From Phallusia fumigata (Eukaryota > Chordata > Ascidiacea > Phlebobranchia > Ascidiidae), in the NCBI GenBank assembly GCA_008931825.1, contig QXVZ01001268.1, positions 1 to 30,702 of the forward strand: a DNA stretch of 30,702 bases, given 5' to 3'. The notes under the pieces were generated by a model, which saw only the letters and a program-made list of their open reading frames with translations, had not been told where the DNA came from and did no database searches. The position numbers and the translations under genes were made by a program. How positions within the stretch are numbered: the stretch's first letter is position 1; the number at the start of each line of letters is the position of its first letter. Below are positions 19,853 to 29,830 of this stretch, piece by piece.

Positions 19853-20683
19853 GGTGGGACGTTTCGCCCACCATAACGATGGGCTTAGTTATTTAACGAA
19901 AAAAACTAGTACTTTGCGAGATTTTACACTGGTTGAACGACAAACAGTTTTGTTAAGTATGAAACCCGGTGGACACAACGCTTATTCAGTGTTTATTCAT
20001 GGCGCACCAAATGATTTAGAATTTCGATACATTTTAGCCAAGTTCAGTGACCTGCTAGTTTTTTTATCGTTAAGTGCAGTGCAACTGAGTGCACATGAAA
20101 AACCAGACCTTTCAATGTTGAAACGATTAGCCAACAACGCAGTAACGTCATTAAGAATCTCACGTGGTTTGTAAACTGGCACGCTGCCTTAAAAAGATTG
20201 ACGATCCCTTGCTAGATGTAGCCTAACTGAACATGCAGTTATTCACAGATAAAATCCGTTTTTTCCAATTTTAAAAATTGACCACTCCAGCCTCAAAAAT
20301 TGACCGCACATGAAATCGTAACTCAGATAACTGAACCTTTCTTTTAAATTCCCTCAGTCGGGCTGTAGACGGTTAGTCGTAGTCGCCACGTTTGCAACTT
20401 TTTCCAAACAGGAAGCACTCCATGGTGCCTATTTATCGGATGTTGGCCTTTTTGCTGGGAATGTTTGCACAGTTAGCTGTATTGCTTCTTTGAATTTCGA
20501 AAGAAATATGAAAAAGCGGCATTAGTTTGCTGGCATTTTTAGTTGCCACGTCTTTTTGGCTGTTTTTAAAAGCCGAGTGTTTCATAAAAAGTTTGCCTTT
20601 CAAGAGTAGTTTTTACTAAGTGCGATTTTGGGGGAAAATGTTCGTTCGCCTACAACTTTGAATCTAGCCGGTCTATACAGCAT

Positions 20684-20721
20684 CTCATATACTTGAGCAC
20701 AACTCCTCATATACTTGAGCA
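20684..20721. repeat. Two-copy 16-bp repeat
   Basis: CTCATATACTTGAGCA occurs exactly twice, at 20684-20699 and 20706-20721. Confidence 0.8.
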
Positions 20722-22472
20722 TTATTTAAAGCTAAAAAGCGCTACTAACGTCAGAGAAAAACACATAATAACTGATGAGCACTGTGAACTTGCTGCCGAA
20801 ACTTTAACTGGAAGCAACATAACGGATTCCTTGTAAATAAATCGCAACAACGGAACAAGCATATGCGATAATGGGGCTATGCGTGGTTCACACAAGTTCT
20901 ACAAAACATGGCAGTACTTTGGGTCTGATACCCGGCTAAAATGTAGCAACAGTTTAAAGCCTGTGCCAAGTTTAAAGGCGGTCTTTTCCGTGGCAATAAT
21001 TTTGCATTAACCCAGCTAGCACAACTTGTTATGAACGTAACAATGCGCACTTCGCGGTTTATATTGTGTTTGTTTAAGTCACAAGTCATCAGTTAAATTA
21101 GACGTATTCGCTTTAAAAATGGAGTAACTCGGACCCATCTCTAATCAAGGCCTTTAACCACCAACATACAACTGTTTTTGCCGTAAGAAAAGCCACTAAC
21201 ACCCACCAAAGACGTTTTAGCTAAAAACATACATCTGCATTTCCATATCATACTGCAAACAAGTGATCAAGCCTTTGTTTGCTGCACCACATAGCGGATT
21301 TTGGGTTAACTTTGATTTTTTTAAATCGCCTGCAGTATACAGTGTAAAATACTAACTTGTAAAACACAAGACCCTGTTGATAAAGTCCCATTCATATCAC
21401 GAGAAAAGGGAACTTTAACCACTGTCTGTGCTTATTTTAATGTTTTCCTGTCTCTTTATTACACAAAACCTCGCTGTTTTTATCTGTGTCTGAAGGTAAG
21501 TACTAATTTCGCATTGCATCCTGTCACGTAATTCAGGCGTTTCTGACACGAATTCAAACGTTTCGCTTCCGTTCTATCACGGGATTGTTTTGGTCCCAAG
21601 TGGTTGGATGTTTCCTATCAGCAACATTTTGTTATCGTACGGCCCCGGATTGAACATTACGGCCCTGGACAAGTTATATTAGCTATAGCCATGGGCACCG
21701 GCAGAAAATGTTCCGAGAGGGGGTAAATCTTAATGCATGCATACTTTTCATTTAAAGATTTTTTTATAGAACACATATAATCAATAAAGTTCAATTTTCG
21801 AAATTCCAGGAGGGGACGAGTGACCCTAATGATTCAGCATCCTCGAACTCCTTAGGAACATATCTTTATGTACTCCTGGTTAAAACCCTGGCATGGGGCC
21901 TTTTAATCTGTAGGGGCCTCCGAAAGTTAAAAATGTATTTTTTTTCCCAAAATAAGGTAAACGAGAATATGTTTTATGTGATTGAAAGACATGCTTGTTT
22001 CCTAACTTTCTTGGCCGGTGCAAGTTAAAGACAGAGCAGCTCATGTTTTACGTAGCTTAGGACTTTACAAACTGTATGCTCTTCGACTAAAGTATAACAA
22101 GTTGGTTTTATAAATGATTCGTGTAGTTCTGACTTACTCTCAGTAAGGATGCTGCTCTTATTATTTCCAAAGACAAACCATCACAACTTTTGAAAGGTTA
22201 CAGCAAATACTCCCCTCTCTATTGCAATATAACTACATCTTTATTCGGTTACAACTTCTTCTTTGGTGATGAAACGACCTTCACCATTCGTTGTAAAATA
22301 ACTGGTGTTGTTAACGACATGTTCTGGCTTTCACATTATTCACAGCTTTGCCTCATAGCACAGCAAGTGTTTAGACACTGCATAGCTAATTTCGATCGCT
22401 TGTTTCCGCTTCATTGTATTCCCAGTTTACAGTTGAAAAGCGGCAAGCGAAACATAGACTCGACCGATCCCA

Positions 22473-23700
22473 ACCTTTCCGTTGTGAACATGTGAAACAG
22501 ACAACGTTGCGAATCACGTTGTTACTGAATCTAACCCTTAGATAATAATGATTACGTTCGTAGTGACTTACTTATGCGAAACTCAACAACAGCAGCTGAA
22601 AGCGGTTCAATGCACTAGATGAGTGGTTCCCAACCTGTTCTGTTTTGCGGCATACTTTTGCTAAGACTTTGCGGCACCCATAGCGGCCTTTATGGCATTT
22701 TAAAAAAAGAAAAAACTGTCATTTTGCATTTCATTTGTGAAATATGGACATCAAACAAGTCAGTCTTTTTTGCGAGCATTATTTACCGTTATAGCTGGTA
22801 ACACTTAACTTAATGGAAAACAATTCCAGGAAAAAAACACATCATAAATACACAGTCGAAAGAACCAACTAGCGTTTGGATTTGTTGGGTTACAGTTACA
22901 CTCCGACACACTTGGCACCGTTCAGAACCACGTTCTGCTCCACTTCCACTTCTTGACATTGTTTGTGACGTCGATAGAAGCGCCGAAACTGAAACACTAA
23001 AGAAACTTGCCCAGTGGTTTTGTGGAATCGCTTGACCTCGTTTGTGTATTTTTACAAAAACGTTGAGTAAAGTGTCTGCGTCGCATCTTGTGCAAACAAA
23101 CCATCACCCATTGACCAAGTTCCAGCTTCCAGCAACATACCACAAAAAAAGGATTAGTGACCAACAACCTTTAACTTGGTCAGCCTGAAATGTTGAGTGG
23201 GTATTTTATGAGTTTTAAGCGTTTAAAAATAAAGCATTGGCGAGTGCTAAATACACGGGCCGAAGGTTGCTAACCCCTCGACCTTTCCGCTGTGTTCATA
23301 TAAAACGGACAGCGTAGGGACCTACCACGTTATCACTGGATGACTCTTGAATAGTAAGGACAACGTTCGTAATGACTTGTATTTATATGCCAAATTCTAC
23401 AATAGCAGCTAAAAGCACTGCTCTAGTTTCACTTCTTGACATTGTTTCTGACATTGATGGAAGCGCCGTTAACTGAAAAAAACTAGCCCAGTGATTTTGT
23501 GGAGTCCCTTTTTCTTCGTTTGTGTATTTTAACAAAACGTTGAGTGAAGTGGTTGCGTCGCATCTTGTGCAAACAAACCTTCACCCATCGACCAAGTTCC
23601 AGCTATCAGCAACAAACCACAAAAAAGAAAAAGCAACCAACAACCTTTGGCTTGGTTAGCGGAAAATTTTTATGAGTAGGGAAAATATTTTGTGGGTTTT
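22473..23700. repeat. Diverged tandem duplication, one copy carrying an insertion
   Basis: Copy 1 (22473 to about 23230) and copy 2 (23281 to about 23700) share the same order of blocks: ACCTTTCCG, ACGTTCGTA(G/A)TGACTT, CTTCTTGACATTGTTT, GCGTCGCATCTTGTGCAAAC, then ACCAAGTTCCAGCT and CCAACAACCTTT. Copy 1 has about 330 extra bases (about 22604-22935). No gene content seen. Confidence 0.75.
22604..22935. mobile_element. hAT-like insertion within the tandem duplication
   Basis: It is present in copy 1 and absent from copy 2 of the surrounding duplication. It starts near AGTGGTTCCCAACCTGTTCT, with GCGGC(A) words, and ends with CAGAACCAC, giving weak inverted ends of the hAT-MITE kind. No clean target duplication was found. 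Confidence 0.5.
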
Positions 23701-23964
23701 AGTAAAAAGCGCTCAGTTCTGCCACTAACATTGTTTTTTTTCTATTTAATATAAATGTTGTCTTTTCTCATGAGAAAATTACTTATGCATGTGATAACAT
23801 CAAAGTTCTATTTTGTGGGTCATTGTCTATGTAGGCATTCGTTTTAGCTGTCCTGTTAAAATGTGTAGACCCTGTACATTATTATCAATGTTTCGATGTT
23901 CGTACTTTAAAAATAGGCCCACAATTTACAGGTAAATGGTCTCAATATAAAGTAAATAGCCCAG

Positions 23965-24035
23965 CACTTACATGTAAAACATTTTCTACGTTTCGACAAA
24001 CGCCGTTGTTATCATTAACAGGAATGGAGTTTGAA
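23965..24035 (-). repeat. Small interspersed repeat, family B (minus copy)
   Basis: The reverse complement carries the GACAACGGCGTTTGTCGAAA core followed by CGTAGAAAATGTTTTACATG, the best-preserved version of the family seen at 3645 and 11050. Confidence 0.6.
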
Positions 24036-25272
24036 AGTTCTGGTTTATCTCCTTCTATTTAGAATGTATAAAAGTTTCCAATAGCTTTCTGCATATTCTG
24101 ATAAATTATCGCATTTGTTTACTTAGTACGGCTTGCTTACGATTTCCATACTAAAGCTTCGACATTCTCTGTAAGACATAAGTGTTATTGCCACAAGCTA
24201 GCGCTGTTGAGCAGTTGACTCAAGGCGATTAGTTGCTTTGTTTGCAGTTCAGACTCCAGTCAGAAAGTGTTGCATTAACTTACTTAAAAGTTTTGGGCCA
24301 AAAAACTTCTTTGTAACTGGATTATTTTTAAATTACGACCTTAACAAGTAATAATCGCATCCATATTTTCGGTCTTTCGACGCTAATTGTTGTTACCAAA
24401 CCGATCTGTTCCCAACGCAGCAGCCGCTTTTTCCAACACGTAAGGGCACAAGAGAGACATTTGTTTAAAAACTGTTCTGTGTGCCAGCAATTGACTAACT
24501 AATTCTGGAAGTATCGTTTTGTTCCACAGTTATTGTAAAGAGGGCGTAGAAAAGTTTACGTAACGGCACAGAGTGTGTGCGTCATCGCCTGATGACGTCA
24601 GAAAGACGATGGTTTAATTTTTTTGACTGTGCAGAAAAAATACTTCTAAACACACCTGGTTGTGTTAATATAGTTGTAACAACAAAAAAGGATTATTTCT
24701 ATTCTCTATTCTTGTTCAGTTTCAATGACACAAAATTGTGAAATAATAAAAAGACTAAGTTTTCTGATGAAAAAGGCGAATCTCATTTCTCGTCTAAGTT
24801 TACGCCCCTAATGACACTGATTCAAGATTTGTTTACGCTTTACTGGCCACTAGAGGGCGACAAAGAGTTGAATTTGCAGAAACCTGTCTGTCCAATTTCT
24901 TACTGGAAATCTTGCAAACTTTGCTGTTGTAATTCTAAAAAATAAATAAATGCAACTATAACCCCAGCGTATGTGGTGACAATTTTACACTTAACCCACC
25001 TATGGCGGTCAATTTTCCACTGCAACAAGCTTTTCATTGCAACGTGTCATTTATTATGTCACATGTTTTCCGTATATTTCGCTCTCAGTAAAACAAAATA
25101 ACAAAACGGTGAAATCGCTTCCTAACAATCAGAAAAGTCACGTGTTTATGATGTCACAATAGCTGTTATCATGCAATATGGCAACGCAACAATCCTGTAA
25201 AGTCCAACAGAAAGACAGACGGAAAGGCCTGTCAGGTTTGTTGCTCTTATATTTCATTTTGTCAGCGGAACA

Positions 25273-25531
25273 ATGGCGGAAAACGCGGTTATTTTGCGCG
25301 GCGGAAATGCGGAAAAACGGACGAAGCAGCAAATTAAGGAATTGCACCAAAAGGAAAAAAACGTGGAATTACCGCGGGAACTGTGAGCAGCGAAGCGGAA
25401 CGTTTGGTTTAAGGTTTTTTTGCACAATGCAGCAAAAACCAAGTTTGGAACTTATGAGGAATTTTGTGCCGCGACCAACTGCAAACCTCGATACAACAAA
25501 AGTTCTTTGGGATAAAGATAAACAAAAATAA
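25273..25531 (+). CDS. Doubtful two-exon microprotein (62 aa)
   Basis: An ATG in a good Kozak context (GGAACAATGGCGG) opens a charged 30-codon frame, 25273-25362 (contains KRTKQQIKELHQKEKN). A phase-0 splice from AAC|GTGGAA to a pyrimidine-rich acceptor (tttttttgcacaatgcag) at 25432 would join it to 25433-25531, ending in TAA with AATAAA overlapping just downstream. The donor is weak; a GTGAGC at 25382 gives a poor continuation. No family is recognised. It lies opposite and just beyond the 3' end of the IRF-like gene and could be part of that gene's 3' UTR region in antisense, or no gene at all. Confidence 0.25.
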
Positions 25532-25671
25532 ATTGTAAACATTTTATAGTCACAACCTTCTTATCGGAATTTCAACTTTACAAAATGGCGACGATCCACA
25601 AATGAGCAACAACGATCCGTCGCCACTGATACACGTCATTCTGATGACGTCACAGGCTGGCGGTGATGAAG

Positions 25672-25943
25672 TCACGAGACTTGAATGGTTCCATGTCGAG
25701 GTCCGGGAATTCCGAGGCGGTGAGGCGACCGCTGGGGCGGCGACAGAGAGCCCGAGCGTATCACGTGATCGGGTGACGCGCTGGAATTGGACGAGGTCTG
25801 GTCGGGGGAGATTTCGCCCGAGTATCGGTGTGTGACGTAGAGGAGCGACGGGGGGGACGACTTGGATTGTCCCGGGTAGGTGGGGGGGAGCGGGGAGTCG
25901 CATTCGTCGCCCGATGTCCGTTGGATTTTCGCCGGGGAACCAA
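25672..25943 (-). CDS. IRF: IRF-like gene last exon
   Basis: The acceptor (cttcag) and two leading bases complete the phase-1 codon. It encodes about 90 residues rich in Ser and Pro (SPPQRSPHRLGIPGP) and ends at TGA 25674-25672. The frame was chosen over two other open frames across the same stretch because it alone continues the previous exon's phase. Confidence 0.72.
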
Positions 25944-28900
25944 CTGAAGTCAAAGCGCAAAAGTTATTTTTGAACCTTGACCAGCCATTTTGAACAAGCT
26001 GATTATTGACAAGAAAACACTAAGATGGCTGTGCACAAAGTTGAGGAATAAGAGAAACACTTTAAAACAGAGATTAAGTATTGTTTACACTATAACCAAC
26101 TTTGGTATTCCATTTTGGCCCGTACTAACCACAGCATTGCCACGCGAGTGAGGGGAGACGGGAAATACTCAATAAGTCAATCACACATGTTCGCACTTTG
26201 TTTGTTTTTTCCAGTCATTTTGCAGCAGAGCTGTTTTTCTGCTGATTCTAGAAAACGCATTTTGAAAATTTACCTGTGAGGTCGAGTGGGGAGGAGGCCC
26301 GCTTTCGTTTGTTCTCCTCAATTCCAGAACATTCGTCGTCACATGACCGCGGCTTCAGATGTTGAACTGCGTCGTGGTGCGGCGATGAGGATCGAACCGA
26401 CGACCTTCTGCTTTCCACAGACAAAGGGGAATCCCGATACATATCCCCGTCCCTGCATGTCTCGGCCGCTTGTGACGTCATACAGGTTACGAGTTGCCGT
26501 TTGAATTCGTCGAAGGTCGCGCGTTTTCCTTCCACAACTGCCTACAAAAAACGATATTTTAAAAATATTTTTTCACATATATTTTTCGACCGAAAATATT
26601 GTAACAAAAATTTCTTTTTCCCGAAACAACATTTTTTCATGGCAAAAATTATTTTTTAAATTCACCTGGGCAGCGATGACGTCATTTTCGGGACCTGACG
26701 TAGCGTTGACGTCATTTGGGCGCATGTGGACCGCCAGATTACGTAATCCCTCGCCCATTCCCTCGAGGACCGACTTCATCCTTTCACGCTCGATCTCCAG
26801 CTTTTCACGAGCTTCACGCTCACGCGCATGCGCACTGCGGTAGTGGGTAAGTTCGCCCTCTAGCGACTCGATCCGGTGCTGGGATTCGTTAAGTTTTGAG
26901 TAGAGACTGTTGCACTGAAAATAATTTGTAACGGTTAACAATGGTCGCACAATTTGCATATTGTCAGAGGAATTTCCCCTTTTTGTGTTCAGAAAAAACG
27001 CCTCGCGTAATCTGGTAAATAAGAATGTTTTGGAACAACACAAGCGGCTTTAAACACTAAGCAGCAAGATAACGAATATCTAGAGCATTTCTCAATCCCA
27101 GGTAACCACTAGATTTGAAGATATGAAAGTGCAAGGCTTGCTACTTGAATTAAAAATTGGGCGCAAAATCCAGCGCAACAGCAGCCGCTACTTCTCGGAA
27201 GACGGGCGCGTTACATAACGGAAAATCGAATGCGAAAACGCGAGGGAGTCAGCGATTTCGCATAAACAGATAAACCCGATAAGCTGCCGACGCCTCCGCT
27301 CACCTCGGCTGATTTATTGTACTCAGGATTCCGTCCCATGAGCGTAAGGACCTTGCTCAGTTCTCGTTCAAGCTCGCCCGCTTTTCGTTGAAGTTCGGCC
27401 GGCTGCAAAACAACAAGACGAGTTAGAACACGAACCGAGATATTTCGTGGAAACTTGCTGAACACGGAGCGTGATTTAAAATGGCGGATGTCGGTCGGTT
27501 AATAATCTCGACTGTAGCTTTTGCCAGGTTAAAGTCTTTCGCGATTGGGTCAATGCGATATGTTATTTTTTTTAAATTGGAACACAAGAATGGTGGTTAA
27601 TTGGCGCACTGATGATGACAACAGCGATTGTTGAAACGTTTGCATTACAATGTATTCACTGAATACAAGTTCTCTGGCAGTTATGTTCTAGTTTTCAATT
27701 AAGCTTTTCTTTACTTATTTGGAGAACAGAAGTGAGAGTACGGTTGAATAATATTTCAATGTGTCGGCATTTTGCTGCAGTCATAAACATTATCAACTTC
27801 ACTTTGAACAAAACAAACTTCACAAAATGGACCCTAAAACTTTTCAAAGTGTCGACGTTTGTTATTGTCATCCTAGTAATAAACTTTGAACGATATAAAC
27901 TTTAAGACGTATGCATTCGCAGTCAGTTCTACAGACGCAAAATAAAATAACCAGGAAATTAATTCTTACGTTTCGTCTCAGCTCATCCGCGTTAAGATTG
28001 CCTTTCTTCTCGAGCACGTCAAGTCGTTGAAACAACCTCCGCTCATCCGACCGTAGTTTGTCGTTCTCCTCCTCCAGTTTACGCGCGAAGCTCTGCGCGG
28101 CAAAAACATCGACCAATAAACACGCAGTTCAAGCTAGATCGGGTGGAGATAAGGACAAAAAACTGCAAGACCCAAACTTTGCACACGAAAGCGCCTAGGC
28201 AAGGCTCAGAGCCTGAAATGTCACGTGTTGTGGCGTTGTGCGCTCGCCCGGGCAGGTTTGCACGCGGTACTGCCCGAGTCGCACGGTTGTGGGCTACGCA
28301 GTAACGTTACTGTTACGCTTTTAATTCAGCTGACCTATTGTTTGGCCGCGAGTGAAGTTTCCATTTTCGGGTGCAGCTTCACATGCTGCGCGTCATAAGC
28401 GCTGCCACCTATGTCACAAATATCCCTATGTCGTCATACTGCTTTCTGGACTCACCAATTGTTCCTGGTATTTTTGTTCCGCTGCAATCGCCTGCGCCGT
28501 CATCTGCTTCATGTGACCCATCATAGTCGATGGGTTGGCGAAACCGAAGGGGTTGGGTCGGAACGCAGTTGACCCCGAAAATACTGGGGGCACCGACGAT
28601 GAAAATGGGGTATGGAGGTTGGGTAGAAGGGGGTAACGGGAATTTATGGCGTTGAAATTCGTTAGGGGTGAGGGGTTTTGGTCGAGGACGTCGCTTTGCG
28701 TCTGGGGCAAGGGCAGGGCAGGCAGGGGCGTGGACATCGGGGGTTTAAAGGGAATTCCGCCGGGTTGGGAGAGCCAGAAAGCCGGGGCGGTGAGGTGATT
28801 TGAGGTCGAGGTTAGAATTGGTGCGGGACGCTGCGGGGGCGAGGTGGAATTATACCTAAGTGGTTGAGTCTGAAAAACAAAAGAAAAGAATTGTCATGAT

Positions 28901-29830
28901 ATTTGTTTACGCAACACTGCTAAATAAAGTGATATTTGCATTTGTATGATTTAAATTGTGTTTGTACCACTTAATAATCTTTCACAATTACTAAGGCCCT
29001 CATCAAAACAAATAATTACCTCAGAGGAATTATTTCTTCTGTATGGCAAAAACGGTTTTGTCCAACTTTCTTCGTTACGTTCGAACGATCCAAGGAACGA
29101 TGACGTAGGCGAAACATTGTTCGATGACGTCACACGTTCTGTGTCCTGGCTCTGGCTTCGTTTGTAAAGTCTGCGGCGAATTTGTGAGGCTAAAAATAAA
29201 AGCATGTCGTCATTGAGGAGTTGTTTTGTTTTGTTCGATGCCTTATTTGAAAACGTAACTGCAAGAGAGCTTGTGTATAGTAAATACATTTTTGCAAACG
29301 TTTCAACAATCGCTATTGTCATCATCATTGCATAATGACATCAGTTATTTTTAATACGTTTGCATTACAATATATTCACTGTTGTACACAAGCTCTCTGG
29401 CAGTTTTGTTTTTGATTAAATTACTTTTTAATTCGTGTCCTAAGTTACCTTTTAAAACTCATAACACTTTAACTTAAGTTAACTTAAAACTCATAACACT
29501 TTGACCTCTAGTTACCCTTAAACTTAGAACACTTCGACCTTAAGTTACCTTTAAACTCCTAACACTTTAACTTAAGTTACCTTAAAACTCATAACACTTT
29601 GACCTCTAGTTACCCTTAAACTCACAACACTTTGACCTCTAGTTACCTTTATGCACGGGAGGTAGAAGCTGGTAAACTCGATACGGTTCGCTGATGTCCA
29701 ATCGGCTTCGATCAGGAAGTTCCCGGATGTCAGGCATTTTATTGAGAGCACATCGCAATCGGGTTTTCCACACAATTGGCTCGGGCTTGTCAATTCCTTC
29801 TCTGTATCTTCCGCTGTGTTTTGCCCATGC
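25672..29830 (-). CDS. IRF: IRF-type transcription factor with coiled coil, eight exons, 5' partial
   Basis: Exons in transcript order: 29830-29647, 29189-29020, 28869-28456, 28092-27970, 27402-27304, 26914-26666, 26541-26274 and 25943-25672. All introns are GT-AG and all phases join, giving 592 visible residues plus the stop. Residues 1-61 are the second half of an interferon regulatory factor DNA-binding domain: AWA, GRYREGIDKPEP, the recognition helix WKTRLRCALNK, and LDISEPYRVYQLLP. In IRFs, Arg and Cys of that helix contact the GAAA core of target DNA. Residues about 62-230 are Ser/Pro-rich. Residues about 235-400 are mostly coiled coil. The tail has a possible nuclear signal, ENKRKRASSP, and many SP sites. 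No IRF-association domain is visible. The first half of the DNA-binding domain must lie beyond 29830, probably outside the window. The split into one gene is inferred from phase and order; transcript data are needed to prove it. Confidence 0.82.
26274..26541 (-). CDS. IRF: IRF-like gene exon: Ser-rich with basic signal
   Basis: Phase 0 in, phase 1 out, acceptor ttttttgtag, donor ACAG|GTAAAT. It encodes FDEFKRQLVTCM, a dense Ser/Arg cluster, and ENKRKRASSPLDL, which looks like a nuclear localisation signal followed by a phosphorylatable SP site. Confidence 0.78.
26666..26914 (-). CDS. IRF: IRF-like gene exon: coiled coil 3
   Basis: 83 codons, phase 0/0, acceptor attttcag and donor CAG|GTGAAT. 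LNESQHRIESLEGELTHY and a long charged helix rich in Arg and Glu (REREAREKLEIERERMK) are followed by a hydrophobic LRNLAVHM segment. Two TGACGTCA palindromes (26677, 26707) lie within its coding sequence. Confidence 0.8.
27304..27402 (-). CDS. IRF: IRF-like gene exon: coiled coil 2
   Basis: 33 codons, phase 0/0, acceptor ttttgcag and donor GAG|GTGAGC. ELQRKAGELERELSKVLTLM continues the heptad pattern. Confidence 0.78.
27605..27690 (+). repeat. Family E foldback-type repeat, half copy
   Basis: GATGATGACAACAGCGATTG followed by TTGAAACGTTTGCATTACAA and a TTCTCTGGCAG end matches the right half of the element at 29259-29404. It lies in the IRF-like intron 27403-27969. Confidence 0.65.
27970..28092 (-). 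CDS. IRF: IRF-like gene exon: coiled coil 1
   Basis: 41 codons, phase 0/0, donor AAC|GTAAGA. KLEEENDKLRSDERRLFQRL has clear heptad spacing of Leu. The acceptor (gcgcag) is short but fixed by phase. Confidence 0.78.
28456..28869 (-). CDS. IRF: IRF-like gene exon: Pro-rich region and start of coiled coil
   Basis: 138 codons, phase 0/0, acceptor gtttttcag and donor TTG|GTGAGT. The product is Pro/Ser/Asn/Phe-rich, resembling an activation or low-complexity region, and ends in a helix MKQMTAQAIAAEQKYQEQL that leads into the next coiled-coil exon. Confidence 0.78.
29020..29189 (-). CDS. IRF: IRF-like gene exon: Ser/Arg-rich linker
   Basis: The acceptor (tttatttttag) and GAG|GTAATT donor are good. 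Its two leading bases complete the Gly/Ala codon left by the DNA-binding exon (phase 1), and it ends in phase 0. It encodes QIRRRLYKRSQSQD and a Ser-rich stretch with no known domain. It contains a TGACGTCA at 29125. Confidence 0.75.
29259..29404. mobile_element. Foldback MITE, family E
   Basis: The left arm (CTGCAAGAGAGCTTGTGTAT ... TTTGCAAACG) and right arm (CGTTTGCATTACAA ... ACACAAGCTCTCTGGCAG) are inverted copies of about 45-50 bases around a short centre with a CGCTATTGTCATCATCATTG word. Partial relatives lie at about 6706-6775, 7725-7790 and 27605-27690. No coding capacity. It is in the intron between the DNA-binding exon and the next exon of the IRF-like gene. Confidence 0.7.
29441..29650. 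repeat. Minisatellite of 32-33-bp units at an IRF exon boundary
   Basis: Six to seven imperfect units of 32-33 bp. Read in the gene's direction each has the form AAGGTAACT(A/T)(G/A)AG(G/T)T(C/T)AAAGTGTT...GAGTTT. The first unit begins at the splice donor of the IRF DNA-binding exon (exon end 29647), so most units repeat a donor-like AAG|GTAACT. Confidence 0.88.
29647..29830 (-). CDS. IRF: IRF exon: second half of the DNA-binding domain
   Basis: The acceptor (gttaactttcag) directly precedes the AWA codons and the donor is AAAG|GTAACT, phase 0 in and 1 out. WKTRLRCALNK and LDISEPYRVY are near-identical to vertebrate IRF4/IRF8-type sequence (WKTRLRCALNK, LDISDPYKVY). The donor merges into a tandem array at 29441-29650. 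Confidence 0.95.

Larger units (their letters stand above)
19618..25272. other. Gene-poor stretch upstream of the SLC49-like gene
   Basis: This 5.6-kb stretch holds the 5' flank of the minus-strand transporter, then repeats and nothing coding that I recognise. Open frames at 19824-20174 and 22190-22495 show no domain, and the first lacks an ATG start. One TGACGTCA lies at 24593-24600. A possible TTTATT (minus AATAAA) for the IRF-like gene lies at 25050-25055. Confidence 0.5.

Noticed and set aside
19824-20174. Open frame of 116 codons divergent from the transporter
   Set aside because: It lacks an ATG at its start, begins in a short tandem repeat, and shows no recognisable domain.
22190-22495. 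Open frame of 101 codons on plus
   Set aside because: No domain is recognisable and it lies beside a duplicated non-coding region. Treated as chance.
25550-25960. Alternative minus-strand open frames over the last IRF-like exon
   Set aside because: Three frames are open because of GC-rich composition. Only the frame ending at 25672 continues the phase of the previous exon.
26385-26410. B-box-like GGTTCGATCC on minus, suggesting a tRNA
   Set aside because: It lies in a well-supported coding exon (Ser/Arg codons) and the T-arm stem does not pair well. Coincidence.
29572-29646. Read-through of the IRF exon into the minisatellite (repeated VTRGQSV-type peptide)
   Set aside because: The consensus donor at 29647/29646 and the phase of the next exon favour splicing. 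Read-through remains possible but has no support in the sequence.
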